From Protea cynaroides (lineage: Eukaryota; Streptophyta; Magnoliopsida; Proteales; Proteaceae), in the NCBI GenBank assembly GCA_028583415.1, contig CM053269.1, forward strand, positions 33,050,254 to 33,114,253: a stretch of 64,000 nucleotides of DNA, read 5' to 3'. Position numbers and translations under genes: made by a program. The notes under the pieces are model-generated. The model was given only the letters and a program-made list of their open reading frames with translations. It had not been told where the DNA came from and ran no database searches. Position 1 is the stretch's first letter. Every line of letters begins with the position of its first letter. Of this stretch, positions 1 to 13,000 are shown piece by piece.

Positions 1-181
1 ACCAGAAGAACATCTTAAAAACCAAAATAGATGGCAATTGGGAAAGGTGACGGGCCACAGGAAACAGATTTCCATTGCTCAGCCAGATAATGGCTGCTAA
101 TGATCCATAGGAAAATACAACAACATCAAAGGGGAAGAAACTCCATCACAGAAGGCATATTTAAGGTTTAGGATAAATAAC

Positions 182-1145
182 CTGGAGTGCAGAAACGTTC
201 GTTGGGAAACCATATACGCATAATACCATTTCCCAAGGGCGCTTTTTCTTTGTCCTCCATGCACCACTTGTTATTTCACCATTATGCTGCCTAATCCGAC
301 GACGAGGGTTGGTTGTAAACCTACATTTGTGCAAAAAGAATATGTCTTGTTAGTTCCGTGATTGCACAGTTGTATCATAAACCTTCAATTTCAATTGGGA
401 AAGATATCTAAGCTGAGAGAGAGAGAGAGAGAGAGAGCTTAACCAGTCACTGAATGTTCTCAATTCTATGTTACCAAACATCAAACAGATAATAACAACA
501 TATATACCCTGAAGAAAGTTTCAGATTAGACCGGTGGATTTGTTTGGCATCGGGTACTTAACACGCAAGAAACAGAACACTGCATTGATCGGTGGAGTAG
601 GCTAGAGGTCAAAGCCTTAAATAAACTAGGGTCTCCAGTAGATCTCAATCTAGGGTTCCAGAAAACAATTTCAGGCACGGGAAAGATGGAAATCGATTAT
701 GAAATCTAGTAAGTTAAAATTGAGGGCTTCATCAAACGAACATTTATTGAGATTTTGAGCAGTTGAGAACTTTAAGTAGGTGGGAATTGAAGAAAACTCT
801 GAAGCCTGAACAGCTAATTGAGGTCGAAAGGAAATTGGGTTGCACAAATCAAAATCAAAGAGTTACAAGTGATCAATCTGATGTGAGATTCAGAAATCAC
901 ACACAGATCAAAGAAACCATATAATCGGGAAGCAGAAAAGAGAGTGAAAAGAGAAGGAGATATAAAAGAAGAAGATAAAAAGAGTACGAACGAACGAACC
1001 CGATGTAGGTCTGGCCTTTGTGTGTGGGACTCAAGGAGCAGAGAAGGTAGCAAGAGAAAAACCCTTTCCCTCCTTTCCCGGTTTCGTTGCATGCTTCTTC
1101 ATCATCTGCTTCTTCTGATCTCACTCCATCTTTTCTTCTCCTCAT
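182..1145 (-). CDS. SLX1: SLX1-like GIY-YIG structure-specific endonuclease, 5' part
   Basis: Two exons are readable: exon 1 complement(1000..1145) from the ATG at 1145, and exon 2 complement(182..320). The join is in phase, donor GG/GTTCG and acceptor GTAG/GTTTAC, and rebuilds the YIGF segment. The product starts with a basic and acidic N-terminus, then FFSCYLLCSLSP, KGQTYIGF, NPRRRIRQHNGEI and a segment with RPWEMVLCVYGFP. These are the GIY-YIG hallmarks, including the catalytic Arg stretch and the QHNGE motif typical of the SLX1 subfamily. SLX1 is the nuclease subunit of SLX1-SLX4, which cuts branched DNA such as Holliday junctions in the nucleus. A GT donor follows exon 2 and the next exon is outside the window, so the RING-like C-terminus is not visible. 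A CT tract (about 1146-1162) adjoins the start codon and a GA tract (416-438) lies in intron 1. Confidence 0.9.
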
Positions 1146-2318
1146 CTCTCTCTCTCTCTCTCACAGGAGGGAGTTGTACACGAGTTCTGACAAAATTCGA
1201 CCGTTAGAATACCCGTCCTAGTTCGACTCCTCTTCACCTCGAAGGGCCACCTACAAGTATACAAGGCCACTGGATTGGGATCCTCTTTATGAGGCCACGC
1301 CAGCGGAGAGATCCCACCCACTTAAAATAGATCTCCATGTATCTCAATGCACTTTGAGTGAATCGAAAATCAAAATATGTGTCAAACCACTTTGAACCAA
1401 TAAGATCATCACTATAGAAGATTTTTTTCCAGTCGGGACTGATATGGTGCAGACCTTAATCCTCATCTGTCGCATAATTGTGCTCGTCCTGATCATATAT
1501 GATTGGCTTTGATCATGTCAATATATTTGTACACTTCTTGGGATTCGATTACCATTCATAAGTATAGGAACCACTAAATATGAACGGTCTCAAGAAGGTA
1601 CACATACGTGTTGATTCAAATCCTCTCCTCCCAGTGGTTTGAGAGTACAGGGACGCCCCTGTTAGATGACGACACGTGCCTCTCGGGAGAATCCTAGCCA
1701 CACGTCCGAGAAGACACCTAGCCGACAAGGGATGCCAGTTCGAACGTGTGGCTTGGATTCTCCCAAGAATCACGTGTCGACCATCTGATAGGGATGCCCC
1801 CGTTTTGGGAGGAGAGGATGCAGATTCGAATACCTCTCCTTCCAAAATTACTCAATATTAAGAGAAATCCTAATCCCCAAAATTATAAGACCACTTTAAA
1901 AATTTAGAAGCACCAAAAATCATGGCAAAGTAAATAATATTTCAAGACATAAGGTAATATCCAACACTTGACTCAACACTATTTTCATCCATCAAATCCC
2001 ATAGGACTTTTATAAAAAGATGTGGAATTCATAGAGTGCACAAGTTCAATGTAAGGGATCATCAAGTGGGCCTTAATGTGAAATGGACAAGAAAATCTAT
2101 GTATTCCTTCATTAATTCAAATGTAGAGTTGGATCAATAATAAACAAATCATTTGATGGAAGGAGCAACTTACCTGACTTTTTCAGATTTTTGTTTCCCG
2201 AGTATGGCCGACTACTCTCTAATCTCTCCTATCTTCAACAACTTCTGAATGGTGTCTAGTTGCTTTAAATACATCAAACACTTTATCTTATCTCTATTCT
2301 TCAAAACCATTTGATATA
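1146..2318. other. Intergenic, upstream of SLX1
   Basis: This stretch holds the SLX1 upstream region and the inverted repeat at 1611-1832. From 1860 to 2318 it is AT-rich and I see no gene. Confidence 0.5.
1611..1832. repeat. Foldback MITE-like inverted repeat
   Basis: The left side carries TTCAAATCCTCTCCTCCCA and the right side carries its reverse complement with a short interruption (GGGAGGAGAGG...GATTCGAA). Internal arms also pair, around CACGTG-containing stretches near 1672 and 1770. The result is a hairpin-capable unit of about 220 bp with no real ORF. I could not define a target duplication, so the superfamily is unknown. Confidence 0.5.
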
Positions 2319-3502
2319 GGGATTTTTGAGATAAATTCAATTACCACTCAAAAAGAATTGACTAAATCACTTACCACCTAAGTTGTTTTAAAAAAATCAC
2401 TTACTACCCAAGTTAGACAAACGTTAGTTAATGGACTGACGGGAAAAAGTTGAAATATTTTATCAAAAAAGAAAAAAAAGAAAAAAAGAAACCCTAATTC
2501 CGGATTATAGTTTTGATAACAATGACAACGACGAAGATGAAGGCTCCGGCACGTTTCTTCTCCGGATCTCTGATCTCCGCCGCAAAGTTACCCCAGGGGT
2601 GTTGATTGGATTAGGAAGGTGGGTTGCAGGGCTTTTTTTAATAGAGTGTCTGAGTTTTGGTTTTCATTTTGTTCCTTCTTTTTTTTGCTTTTATCCTCAT
2701 TTTCTCTTATAGAATATTGATTTTCTGAAATGGTAACTTCGGCTCTAATGGTAGAGATTGTTTCTGGGTTTTCGTTTCTTCTTTCGTTTTGATTGGTTCT
2801 GATTTATGAAATATATCGTTTCCTCTATTCTGATTATATTCTTATTCATCTTTGCTTCTGGTATTGATTTTGATACTTCTATTTTTTATTTTCTTCTCTC
2901 TATCTGTTTGTATTCATGCATCACTTGAAATCGGCCTGTTGATGATGAGGCCCCTTGATGCTTCCTTTTCTGAAATCGAGTTTGGGATTTTCGCCTCTGC
3001 AATTTTCGTCTCCTCAAGCTCCAATTTAACGGTAACTATCACAGATTTTCCCAGTTCTCTATCAAACAAGGGAAGAGACTGCTAAAGCTCGAGTTCATGC
3101 AATACACCGAAGCACCACTAGAGTTCTTTGCTGGAAAATTGATCGATGTTGTCGCCAATGATTCTGATTCATCAAACAGATGCCTACGAATCGATTCAAT
3201 CAGAGCAAAATCTGATCTTTCGTATTCAAATCCTGACATTTTTTTTCATTTTTTTTTTCTGTGTTATTCGTTTATGAGTTTCAAATAGAGAGCAGACAGA
3301 ATAGAGAGATGTTAAAAAAAAGGGTATTATTGTCATTGAAGTATTTTCTAACGACTGACATTAGCAACTAACGGCTCTGTTAGTTGCTTTTGAATCTTTT
3401 TGATAAACGTTTGTCTAACTTGGATGGTAGGTGATTTTTATAAACAACTTGAATGATAAATGATTGGGTGAATTCTTTTTGAGTGGTAACTGAAATTATC
3501 CC
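2319..3502. mobile_element. Mutator-like (Pack-MULE type) element with 9-bp TSD
   Basis: Both ends carry long inverted repeats of roughly 90-100 bp. The left end begins GGGAT and runs through TTACCACTCAAAAAGAATT to AAGTTAGACAAACGTT. The right end is its reverse complement and ends ATTATCCC. Identical 9-bp copies of TTTGATATA flank it at 2310-2318 and 3503-3511, the size expected for Mutator-family transposition. No transposase is present, so the element is non-autonomous. The interior holds host-like sequence, including an antisense reading frame at 3039-3239 resembling part of an ERF transcription factor, which suggests gene-fragment capture. Confidence 0.8.
3039..3239 (-). pseudogene. Captured ERF-like gene fragment inside the MULE
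   Basis: This 66-codon frame contains SDFALIESIRRHLFDES near the start and SSFSSLFPCLIENWENL at the end. Plant ethylene-response factors of the ERF5/ERF1-like group carry similar N-terminal segments (an ESIRxHLL motif and a SLFPCLTENWG-like motif), recalled from family knowledge and not searched. The AP2 DNA-binding domain is absent and the frame stops right after the second motif. I read it as a transduplicated fragment, not a working regulator. Whether it is transcribed from the MULE cannot be judged. Confidence 0.45.
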
Positions 3503-3511
3503 TTTGATATA

Positions 3512-5377
3512 ATATTATGGGAGAAAAACAACCATCACTATAATAAAATTAGTATTATATAGGATTCAGTTCTTCATCTTTAAAGATTAGTATCTCTCAA
3601 GGCATTTCCTTTTTCCTTGGCATAAAATAATTCTAGATTTTTTTTCTCTTTTTTTTTGGGGTAGAAAATAATTCAAGAATTGAATTAACGATTAGCTTGT
3701 AATTAGAATGTCAAAATGTGACATATTTTATTTACAATGAGGACCCACTATCTAGCAAGAAATTGATGTTAATATCAAAAGGGGGAAAAGATGAGGATAT
3801 CATGGTTTTAAAACTCGGATCGGAATCAACTGATTCAATTCAAAACTGATAGAGCCTATTTAGATCAAGCCTGATTCTACAAGTATTGAGTCCGACCAAG
3901 TTAAGCTGAGTCAAGTAGACTGATACCATACTCCGATTCCAACTTTTAAAAATTTAGATATCATGCATTTGAGTGATTTTCTGTGTCAAAAACCATCAAC
4001 GAAAACATAAAATGATACCAAAAAAAAAACCCCTTTAGAGAAATTTCTTTTATTTTTCTATCAAGAATTACATTTTACCTGTTCCATAGGACTGAGCAGG
4101 GAGAGCCACCCCCCCCTCTCTTTTTTTTTCTTTTTTTTCCCTTCTTGTTCTATTGTTCCTTTGCTCTTGTGTATAAGATGTATTTAAGTAATTGTCGCTT
4201 TGTCAGACCATAATGAAAACGCAATTTTTATTTTTCTTCTATACGAATACGATATTGAGGTCGGTAAAAAAAAACATGCTTTTTTGGAGAGAGATACTAT
4301 TTCACTAATCGAGTCATGAACTATGAAACACCTTTAGAAGGGAACAGGTGGCGCACTGTACCCTTGAGCCCAAAGCCTCCTTAATTATTAGGAGCTCGGA
4401 AGGGTGAGAAAGGAATTGAATAGAGACTTACCACCACTAACACACACACACACACACCATAAAAAAAAAAAAAAAAAAAAATGGAATTGAATAGGGTCAT
4501 ATTTAGCAATGAAATTTGTAAGCTGTAAATTTTTAGATAATTAACATGTCACAATGAAATGTAGATGTATTGGAAAAATTACAAACAAATCTGAGCCTTT
4601 ATTTTTACAGTTTTTTTAATCTACATTGTTTAAAGTTAGAAGAATGCATGGTAATATTTAGAGTACTGATATACATAAGATGTATGATAATACAAAGAAG
4701 GATATTTAATTGAATTAAAGCATGAAATTCAACATTTGGCTAATCTAGAACATGTTTTGTTCATCCAATAGTCGAAATGGACTTGTCATGAGCCCACGTG
4801 GTAGAACAGATGCTTTGTGATATTTTGAAAATAACATTTGTGATAATAATAATTTGCGTTTTTATTTTACTTTTCAAATCTAATGAACTTGTTTGCGAAC
4901 TACCATCAACTACATTCAAATTATTAGGTATGACCAGCTCTTGCTTTGGCTCAGCAGCAGCACCTCTAAGGTTTGAGGTATCGGTATTGTATTAGTTGTA
5001 ACCAACATGGTTACCTCACCATACGGTTGTAATCGGTTTAACAGTCCAGTCCAGTGCGGTACGATGTATAATAAAAGAGTAAAATCAAAATCGAACCAAT
5101 TAACTAAACGGTATCAAAATTGAAATCAGAACCAATTAATAATCGATTTCGATTTATCGATTTTTAAGCGACTTTTCATTAATCGGTGTTGCTTGCAGAT
5201 TATAAATGACTTAACACATCAGTTTTTCATAAAAAATAAAAAAAAATACACATCCTCTGTAATCCTACCATCTAAGAAATTGGACTTACCTTGAGGAGGA
5301 ATCACCTTCAATATGATGGATTCTGCAATGATTGATAGTGAGTTCCCTTCACTTTCACCTAGGTTTGATGCTGGTTA
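3512..5377. other. AT-rich intergenic stretch
   Basis: No gene is seen. It contains the retroposon tail at 3638-3664, a (CA)n tract at about 4441-4456 followed by poly-A, homopolymer C/T runs near 4100-4140, and from about 5020 a degenerate stretch rich in AACCAATTAA/ATCGATTT-like words. Short ORFs here look random. Confidence 0.5.
3638..3664 (-). mobile_element. Ultra-short 5'-truncated retroposon tail
   Basis: A 27-bp insert, T-rich and ending GGGGTAG (reverse complement CTACCCC plus A-rich tail), lies between near-identical 14-bp copies AAAATAATTC(T/A)AGA at 3624-3637 and 3665-3678. The tail resembles the ends of the two full SINEs at 14661 and 18621. Confidence 0.5.
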
Positions 5378-5386
5378 TTGTGTGGA

Positions 5387-5632
5387 GTATAGAAATCGTC
5401 TCCTGCCAAGGGTTCGACAGGAGACATGATTGCATCCAGTCAATGCCCGACACGTGGGCATCGGTTGAATCCTAACCTTCCAACCACCGCTGGTGCAAAA
5501 ACTGGCACTTCTCTGCGTTACACCTTACCGGCTGGATGGACGACTCAGATTTAGTTGGCGTTTACGTGTAAGGCATAGGCTAGTCACAGCCGAGTCTCCT
5601 GCCGAACCTCTGGTATTAGATGATTTGGATCC
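5387..5632. mobile_element. MITE with 9-bp TSD (Mutator-like)
   Basis: A 246-bp unit is flanked by identical copies of TTGTGTGGA at 5378-5386 and 5633-5641. The ends are imperfect inverted repeats (GTATAGAAATCGTCT against GGATCCAAATCATCT). Subterminal CTCCTGCC words occur at both ends. There is no coding capacity. A related terminal sequence (GGATCCAAATCATCTCC) occurs near 20320. Confidence 0.65.
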
Positions 5633-5979
5633 TTGTGTGGAAGCTTGAATATTGTGTTTATGTCATTACAATAAAGAAAATACTGGAGTAAAGAGGGAGG
5701 AGCAGCCTCTGGCATCCAGCACTAGCAATGAGCAATCCAACAGCTCAAATGTCAAAGTTCAAACAAGAAGAAGAGAGTCGAGACAATTGCTATGCCTTAT
5801 GCCTATTGCCTATTATGTTTTTCTATTTTGGTTTTATGGTTTAGGCCTTTGGGAATTGAGATTGGGGTCTTGGGAAAACAATTATTGATTGGGGTTGAAG
5901 TTGGGCCGTTGGGGTTTTGGGGAAACAATATTAATTGGGGTTGGGGTCTTGGGAAAATAATATATTAAATTATAAATAA

Positions 5980-6500
5980 GGATGAGATTAAGATTTAACA
6001 TTTATGAAATTAAACAGTTTATTCTATTCAGTTTAATCGACGTCTAACCAATGTAACCTGTCGATTTAAATGGTTTCAAACCAAACTGAACCAATTGGAT
6101 AAACGGTGTCATATTTCAAACCAAAATCAATTACTAACCAGTCTCTTAGTTTTTGTGGAAACGGTTTAGCCGGTTTTGATAAACAAAATTTTGCACCCTC
6201 ACTCACCAATGCAATATCATTTTGTTGAATTAGTTTGGGGACTAATACCAAACAAATACTTGATCGATACGAACCGATATTGACCGACACAAGTTGACAC
6301 GGACTAATATTGACCGACACATAACTGATATTAACCGATACCTGACCGATTCCAAAAAAATATGCCGCATCAGCATATAGTCAATACCTGACTAATACCA
6401 AAAAGATACACCATATCAGCATGTAGCCAATACCTGATCGATACACATATCAGATACTAATACCAATTCCGTTCCGATATGGTGAACTAAATCCATGAGC
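5980..6500. repeat. Degenerate short-period repeat rich in ACCGATAC / CAATACCTGA words
   Basis: Between about 6230 and 6480 the words GACCGACAC, CCGATAC, CAATACCTGA and ATCAGCAT recur at irregular spacing. This looks like a decayed low-complexity transposon interior. No ORF is supported. The remaining sequence to about 6800 shows nothing recognisable. Confidence 0.4.
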
Positions 6501-7048
6501 AACCATTCCCGGGACTAAAAGCCAAATCGGCATCCAAAGATGCATGTTCATTACTTTCTTTTTCAGTTGTTATGTATTCCAAACCCTTTCTGAAACCTTA
6601 GGAGCTCCCATTCCCGATTCCATGCTCTTTAACCTTGCGAAGGACAGAAGAAAACACTGACGAAGGCATATTCAGCCACCAGGATGGGTGGCATTTTTAT
6701 TCAAGGCAATTCAAAATCTTCAATGGTTATCAACATACTCTTAGATGTGCTTAGATTTTCAGGAGGTAGCATCGCAAGGAATCAATGAAGTGGTTTCGCG
6801 ATGAGTAGAACTTAAGATTGAGCAGTGCAATGCAGATGCAATGCAGATATAAATGTGTTAGAATACAGTCACGAGGGAAAAACACTCAAACTCAATACAA
6901 AGTATTTACTGAACATCTGGCTTCTGATTTATCTAACAAAAAAGGGACATTAAACCTTCCTTTGCAATCATTTAATAAACAAGACACACAAACTAACTCT
7001 CCCCCTGCAATCATTGACAAGACAAGAGGCATACAAAGTTATGCAGAT

Positions 7049-10000
7049 CTATGCATAATAATTTAAGCTGGATTTCTTCTTTGCCTGCACCTGAATGATG
7101 CCTTCGTTGAAGTCTTCATGCATCACCTGGAAATAGACCCATTCAGTACTCAGAAATTTCTCCCTTTGATGGCAGGTCAAAAGACTTGACAAAGAACATG
7201 GCCACATTGGAACTACTTAAAGAAAATGGTGAAGGGAGGAATGATAAACAAACAAACAGCACTGATAACACAACAAATTGCATTTATGGTCCTTGACACC
7301 AGTTGAAGTGGCAAAAGTTTCCAAAGAGGTGCTAGAGTGTAGCATGTGCATCAACTGTAAAGCTTAGTTGTCCAGGTGCCAAGGAGATGGTGAGCTGCCT
7401 CCCCTAGGCAGGGCAAAGGTGCCCAAGGTAAGCTCCATATTTACCATATCTATGCTAATTTAATGGGTGTCGTCTTCTTCCCTCGTTAATTTTCTCTTTT
7501 CTTCTACCCTTGTTTACTCTTCTGTTCCCTGGGTCTGGTTTGGGTGTCTTGAGGCTTGAGCATCAAAAGTCACCTTGTTGCCTAGACAGGTAAGCATTGC
7601 CAGGTGATGCCTAGGCAATTATCTAAACATTGATCATTCATAGCTCTCCATACGGAAGAGACGACAAAGGTGGGTGCTTTTCATTGCTCAGATCATCATC
7701 AGGGTCTCAGCCATGAAGGCCACACAATATAACAGTTGCATATCCGGACCATTTTATGTCAAAGTTAAAGTCAATAATTAACCCGACAATAGGCAACTAC
7801 ACCAAGTATGAAGGGGGTTGCAAACTATAGACAAAATGCGTCTCGTTGTCAAACTATGACAGCTCACTCTATTTTTTTATGGCCCAAATTTAGATAAGAG
7901 AATACAAACCTCAGTTGCATCCCGACGAAGAGCTAGCATGCCTGCCTCCACACAAACAGCTTTTAGTTGTGCGCCGTTGAAATCATCTGTTGAACGAGCC
8001 AACTCTTCGAAATTTACATCGGGGTTGACGTTCATCTTCCTAGAATGGATCTGCAGTTCCAACAGGAGCAAAATACATGAGGGGGGAAACTAGAATGAGG
8101 AAGTTGAGAATCATTCGGTCGGAGCTCACCTGCAAGATACGAGCTCTTGCTTCTTCAGTAGGATGTGGGAACTCAATTTTACGATCCAATCGACCAGACC
8201 GCATAAGAGCAGGATCCAGGATATCAGCTCGATTTGTTGCAGCTATTACCTGCACTTATCCAAAGTTACATTATTAAATCTATGATTTTTCACGATGTAA
8301 AAGGATAAGATGGGGTTAGATAGACACAGACAAGCAATTTCTGGTTCATAAGCATTTCTGCCCATCAACAAAACAATAGATTATTGCAAAAATGGATACA
8401 GAAGAACAGATATGTCTACAAATACAAAATCCCTACCCACAAAAAATATCATAAACCAGACCCCACAACAATTAATGAAATCCTATACATGATTAAAATG
8501 GTGCATAGCCTGTATAGCATGTCCTCAAAGTGATCAAATAGAAAACGAACAAAAGAATGACCAAGACCAAGAATCACAGAACGAACCTTTATCCGGTCAT
8601 CACTGCTAAAACCATCAAGCTGATTAAGCAATTCCAACATTGTCCGTTGAACTTCTCTATCCCCACTCACTTCACTGCAGCAAAATAAACAAGAAATGAA
8701 GTGTTACAGAAATAAAAGCATTAATTTCCAAATTTTCTCACCATCATACTAAGGGTGAATTTATCAGAGCAAAGTTAAAATTTGAAAAATACAATATATG
8801 ACCACAGCATACCTATCAAACCGCTTTGTGCCAATTGCATCAATTTCATCTATAAAGATGATACAGGGAGACTTTTCTTTCGCAAGCTGAAAAGCATCAC
8901 GTACAAGTTTTGCCCCATCCCCAATAAACATCTGATGAATTGCAAGTTGATTATTAAGTGAACAATGGATTCATTAATTATCAAGAAAGGCATCTCATCC
9001 AGTAATGAATTTATCAGACAAAATAATACAAGTTTGTTCTATTGGAGAATATAGCTTTCCTGTAAAGTTACACTAATTTGTAGGAAATTGGAGATGCACG
9101 CGCAAGAAAGCTACAGAGTAATTTTGTAGGGGGTTGTGGGCACGCACACACACAGACAGACACAAAGTGAGAATTTCCAAAATATAACATATGAAGAAAA
9201 ACTCCGACAATGTATTTAAGAACCTGACAATCAAGATGGAAAAAGAAGGCATTTTGCCATACATCATGCACAAGTACTCTCTTTAGAACCATGAGGTGGA
9301 TCATTAGCAGACCCCATGAGATAGCTCATTACTTGGCGGATGTATTTACCATTAGATTAGGAGTTCTTGTGACTATATGTGAATAAAGCAAAATACTCTA
9401 TGTTGAGTAACTGAATACTGCCACTTGTGGAGGAACCAAGTTCATATCTCATACAAATTTGCATGTCTATTTCCCAAGACAAACTAGTCGAGTATCTAAG
9501 AATCGTCGTCAGACCACGCATTGCCATAGAGCAACACACCAATACCAATTCAATCCACAGGCACATGTCAAGCTATATGGCAATAAAACAAGCCAGAGTC
9601 ATGCATCAAACAGGCATACCTCTATGGAAAGAAAGTAAACTCTGCATCACTCAGGACTGGACAATCCTATATAGCCCAGCCAATTCCCTTATAAAGATCG
9701 AATCTTTCTCAGGTTATCCATAGTAGTACTGACCACTATCGAATAAAAACAACTAGACATACATTAAAAAAGTAGCAAAAGAGAACTTGAAGTTCAGAAG
9801 AACTAGAACTCCAACCCCCATGTTACCTATAAAATAAAAATGCCAATCTGATTTTGACATTGGAGAATCCGCTCTCTCTGACGATGGGGATAGACTAATT
9901 TGGATCTTCACCACTACTGAGAATTTTCCATCTAAAACCTTGTATAGGTTTCCTCAAGGACCCCCACCCTCATCTTCCTAACACTCCCACTGCCTCCCTC

Positions 10001-13000
10001 CACCCTCTCAATAAAGCATTAGCTTGTAAGGTAAGCCATGAAATTACATGAGATAGATTGCAAAGGAGACCTAGGGTAAGTTATTTTCCCTCAGCATGTA
10101 CAAAAAGATGGGCTGGACCGCTAGTACAGTTCACTCTTTTAGCGGTATCCCCCTTATGGCCTTGTCATCTGATATTCAGCATCCCATGGATAATCCCCCT
10201 TGTGTTATTATTAAGCTCGACTTTGATGGGGGCTTGCAAGGTAATCCGTGCCTAGCAGGTGTTGGTACAGATTTCTTAAATAATGAAGAGATTAAACTGC
10301 TAGTGTTTGTTCTGCAGTCCAAATGATATACATGAATCCACTTCGCAGAGCTGATGGCTTTGATTCTGTGGTTAAAATTTGTTAATCTCACACGAGCTGA
10401 AATGACTTCTTAGTTGAAGGAGATGCTGCTTTAATCATAAAATGGATGGGACTGAGAGATGGTGGGCCTTGAACATATCTTGATCTGCTTAGAGGGGCCA
10501 GATCACTTAGTGTCTCCACAAAGTTCTCATTTCAATGGATGATGCATTTTTCCATCAAAAAAATGGAAAATGTATTTCGCTAACCTTTAGGCTGACGAAT
10601 TAGCCAAGTCTGAGGTGGACAGATTTGTTCCATACTTCAGAGTTTGGGCCTTACCAAATTGCATCAATCTTAATTTTCCATTTCCCATTAGGCTAGCTTA
10701 GTGCTAGTCGGTTCAGCTGCTGCTACTGCTGTTGTTGTCATTGTTCTATTATCATACCCCTTTCTATCCTCGTATTAAAAAAAATCCTGCCATACATCAC
10801 CCAAACACAAGCGTACCAAAAGATGTCCTCGGAAAATCAATCCACATAGTCTAACCATCTAAGGGAACTTAGAGGAATCATGGAAATTCAACAGCCGTTT
10901 ATCAATAAGAGGAGCCATTCCAAAAACAAAGAAAAAGGATAACTTAAAAAGGTATAAGAGCGCTAAAAGGAGAGGATATGAAGAAAATGCCAATTTTAGG
11001 TGTATCATAATCAGGATATGAAGAAATTGCCAAATTTAGGTGTATCATAATCACTATTGCAAGATAAATATCAGACATGAAGAAAAGAATGCAAACAAAA
11101 CTAGCCACAACAATGACAAGGTGATGTATAGACTTTATTATCTTAGGTGAGTTCAGAGTATGGATCAAGAGTCCTAGTAAAAAAACAACATAACAAAAGA
11201 AAGGCTGATGAGCTCTTCTGAGAAACTATTAAATGAGAACCACTCAGGAAATGTAGATACAGAAAAATCAGAAGCTTGAATGACATTGCAAATACTTCTT
11301 AGAGCTAGAAGCTTTCAAAAAGATTTAACATATAAAAAAAAATTAGATCACATGCCACTCCAATGGAGATCCGGAACTATCCCAGCAGTTCATTGAGCAG
11401 TTCAACAAGTTTACTAACATAAAAAAATACTTGATGAATGGCCAATATGAGCCGTCATGCCTACTTATAAAAAATAAGAAACTTAGTGCAATAACCAATT
11501 TTGTGCAGCCAATGTTACGCTCTGTACTTAAAAACTCTGTTGGAGACAAAACTAGCATAATCAGCTTTCTAACAAATCTGAGATTACTCGAATCAGAGTA
11601 AAAATAATTAATTGAGGAGTTACACTAACGTCAAACCTTGTTCGGAGTTCACGAATGTTGTATAAAGTCGTCTAAATGAAAATAATTTTTTGGGCATCAA
11701 AGCAAGAGATTATTTTGGCGCACATTTGGTTTTTAGTGATGCTTTACTATAATAAGATTTAGAAAAAAATTTTATTTAGGAAAAAGCCTAGTATTTGGCA
11801 GTTGAAAGTCGCTCCCGCACCCAACAGTCCAGTTTTCGTTCTTGAAATGGAGAGTTGACTTTTTATCCTTTTGGGATTTGAATTTTAGACTATTTGTATT
11901 GGATTCAAATGGAGGTATTTGCTTATTTATGAATAATATCTTAAATAAATTAAAGAAACATTTACTTAAATAATATTACTCATAAATAAGTAATGACTAA
12001 TAAGTGTTGTTCCTGTGTAAGGTTCCTGGCTTTGGAGTCGAAACCTGGTCCTTTCGATTGGAACATGGTACTTTTCCGTACCAACCTAAGGTTTCGTCTA
12101 AGGAATTAGAATCACGTATTCTAACCCAAGCAGTTGTGACACACATTAGCTGAGTTGAGTTGCACAAATTTTTATTGGAGAATAAAATTCTGACAATTTA
12201 TTTTTTGGGTAAGTTTTTAAAATTCAGACAATTTATGATCCTTCCACAATATCCTTCCCTCTTTATACAATTGAGAAACATGCTTAATGCAGTCCAGGTT
12301 CAAAAACTGGTCCTATAACGTCTATTAGGGTGGGCTTTTAATTCTTTAGGTTTTATGTATGTGACAAGGTAGGATTGACAACTATGGTTTTACCCCCATA
12401 TCTAAGGTAGTGGTGATTGCCAATGCGACTGCTTCTCTACTTCTTCCTATTTTGCCTGTTTTTCTTCCTCCCTTTCTCTTTTTCCTTTATTTTTTTGCCT
12501 GTTTTTCTTCCTCCCTTTCTTTTTTTTCCTCTATTTCCCTGTGGTTTTCTCTTCCCCCCCCCCCCCAAAAAAAAAAAAAAAAAAACTAAGGCAGTGGTGA
12601 TTGCCACTGCGACTGCTTCTTCTCTAATTCCTATGTTGCCTATTTTTCATCCTCCCTTTCCTTTTTTCCTCCATTTCCCCCTGGTTTTCTCTCCCCCCAC
12701 CCCCACCTTTTACCATTTCGCCAAAGAATTTTGGGACCTAAGCGCCCAGTCACCTTGGTCCTGGACAATTGCCTAATCACCTAGGCGACACCTTGACAAC
12801 TATAAGTAAAACTGCCTATTAGTATTTTTTTATTTTATTTTTTTGAAGTAGTCTAGCTTGATTAATACCGTATCCTAGAGTCCTACTTTGATAAGTCTCT
12901 TAGTTTTATACTTATTTCAGAGCCTGTCCAATAGGTAACTGAAATCCTAAATTGTTTCATTAGAAATTAGGATACCAGCTGCAGCAATGCTGCTATTAAT

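Noticed and set aside
12417..12776. 119-codon Phe/Pro/Leu-rich ORF
   Set aside because: Low-complexity CT-rich sequence with C and A homopolymers inside a MITE in an RPT5 intron.
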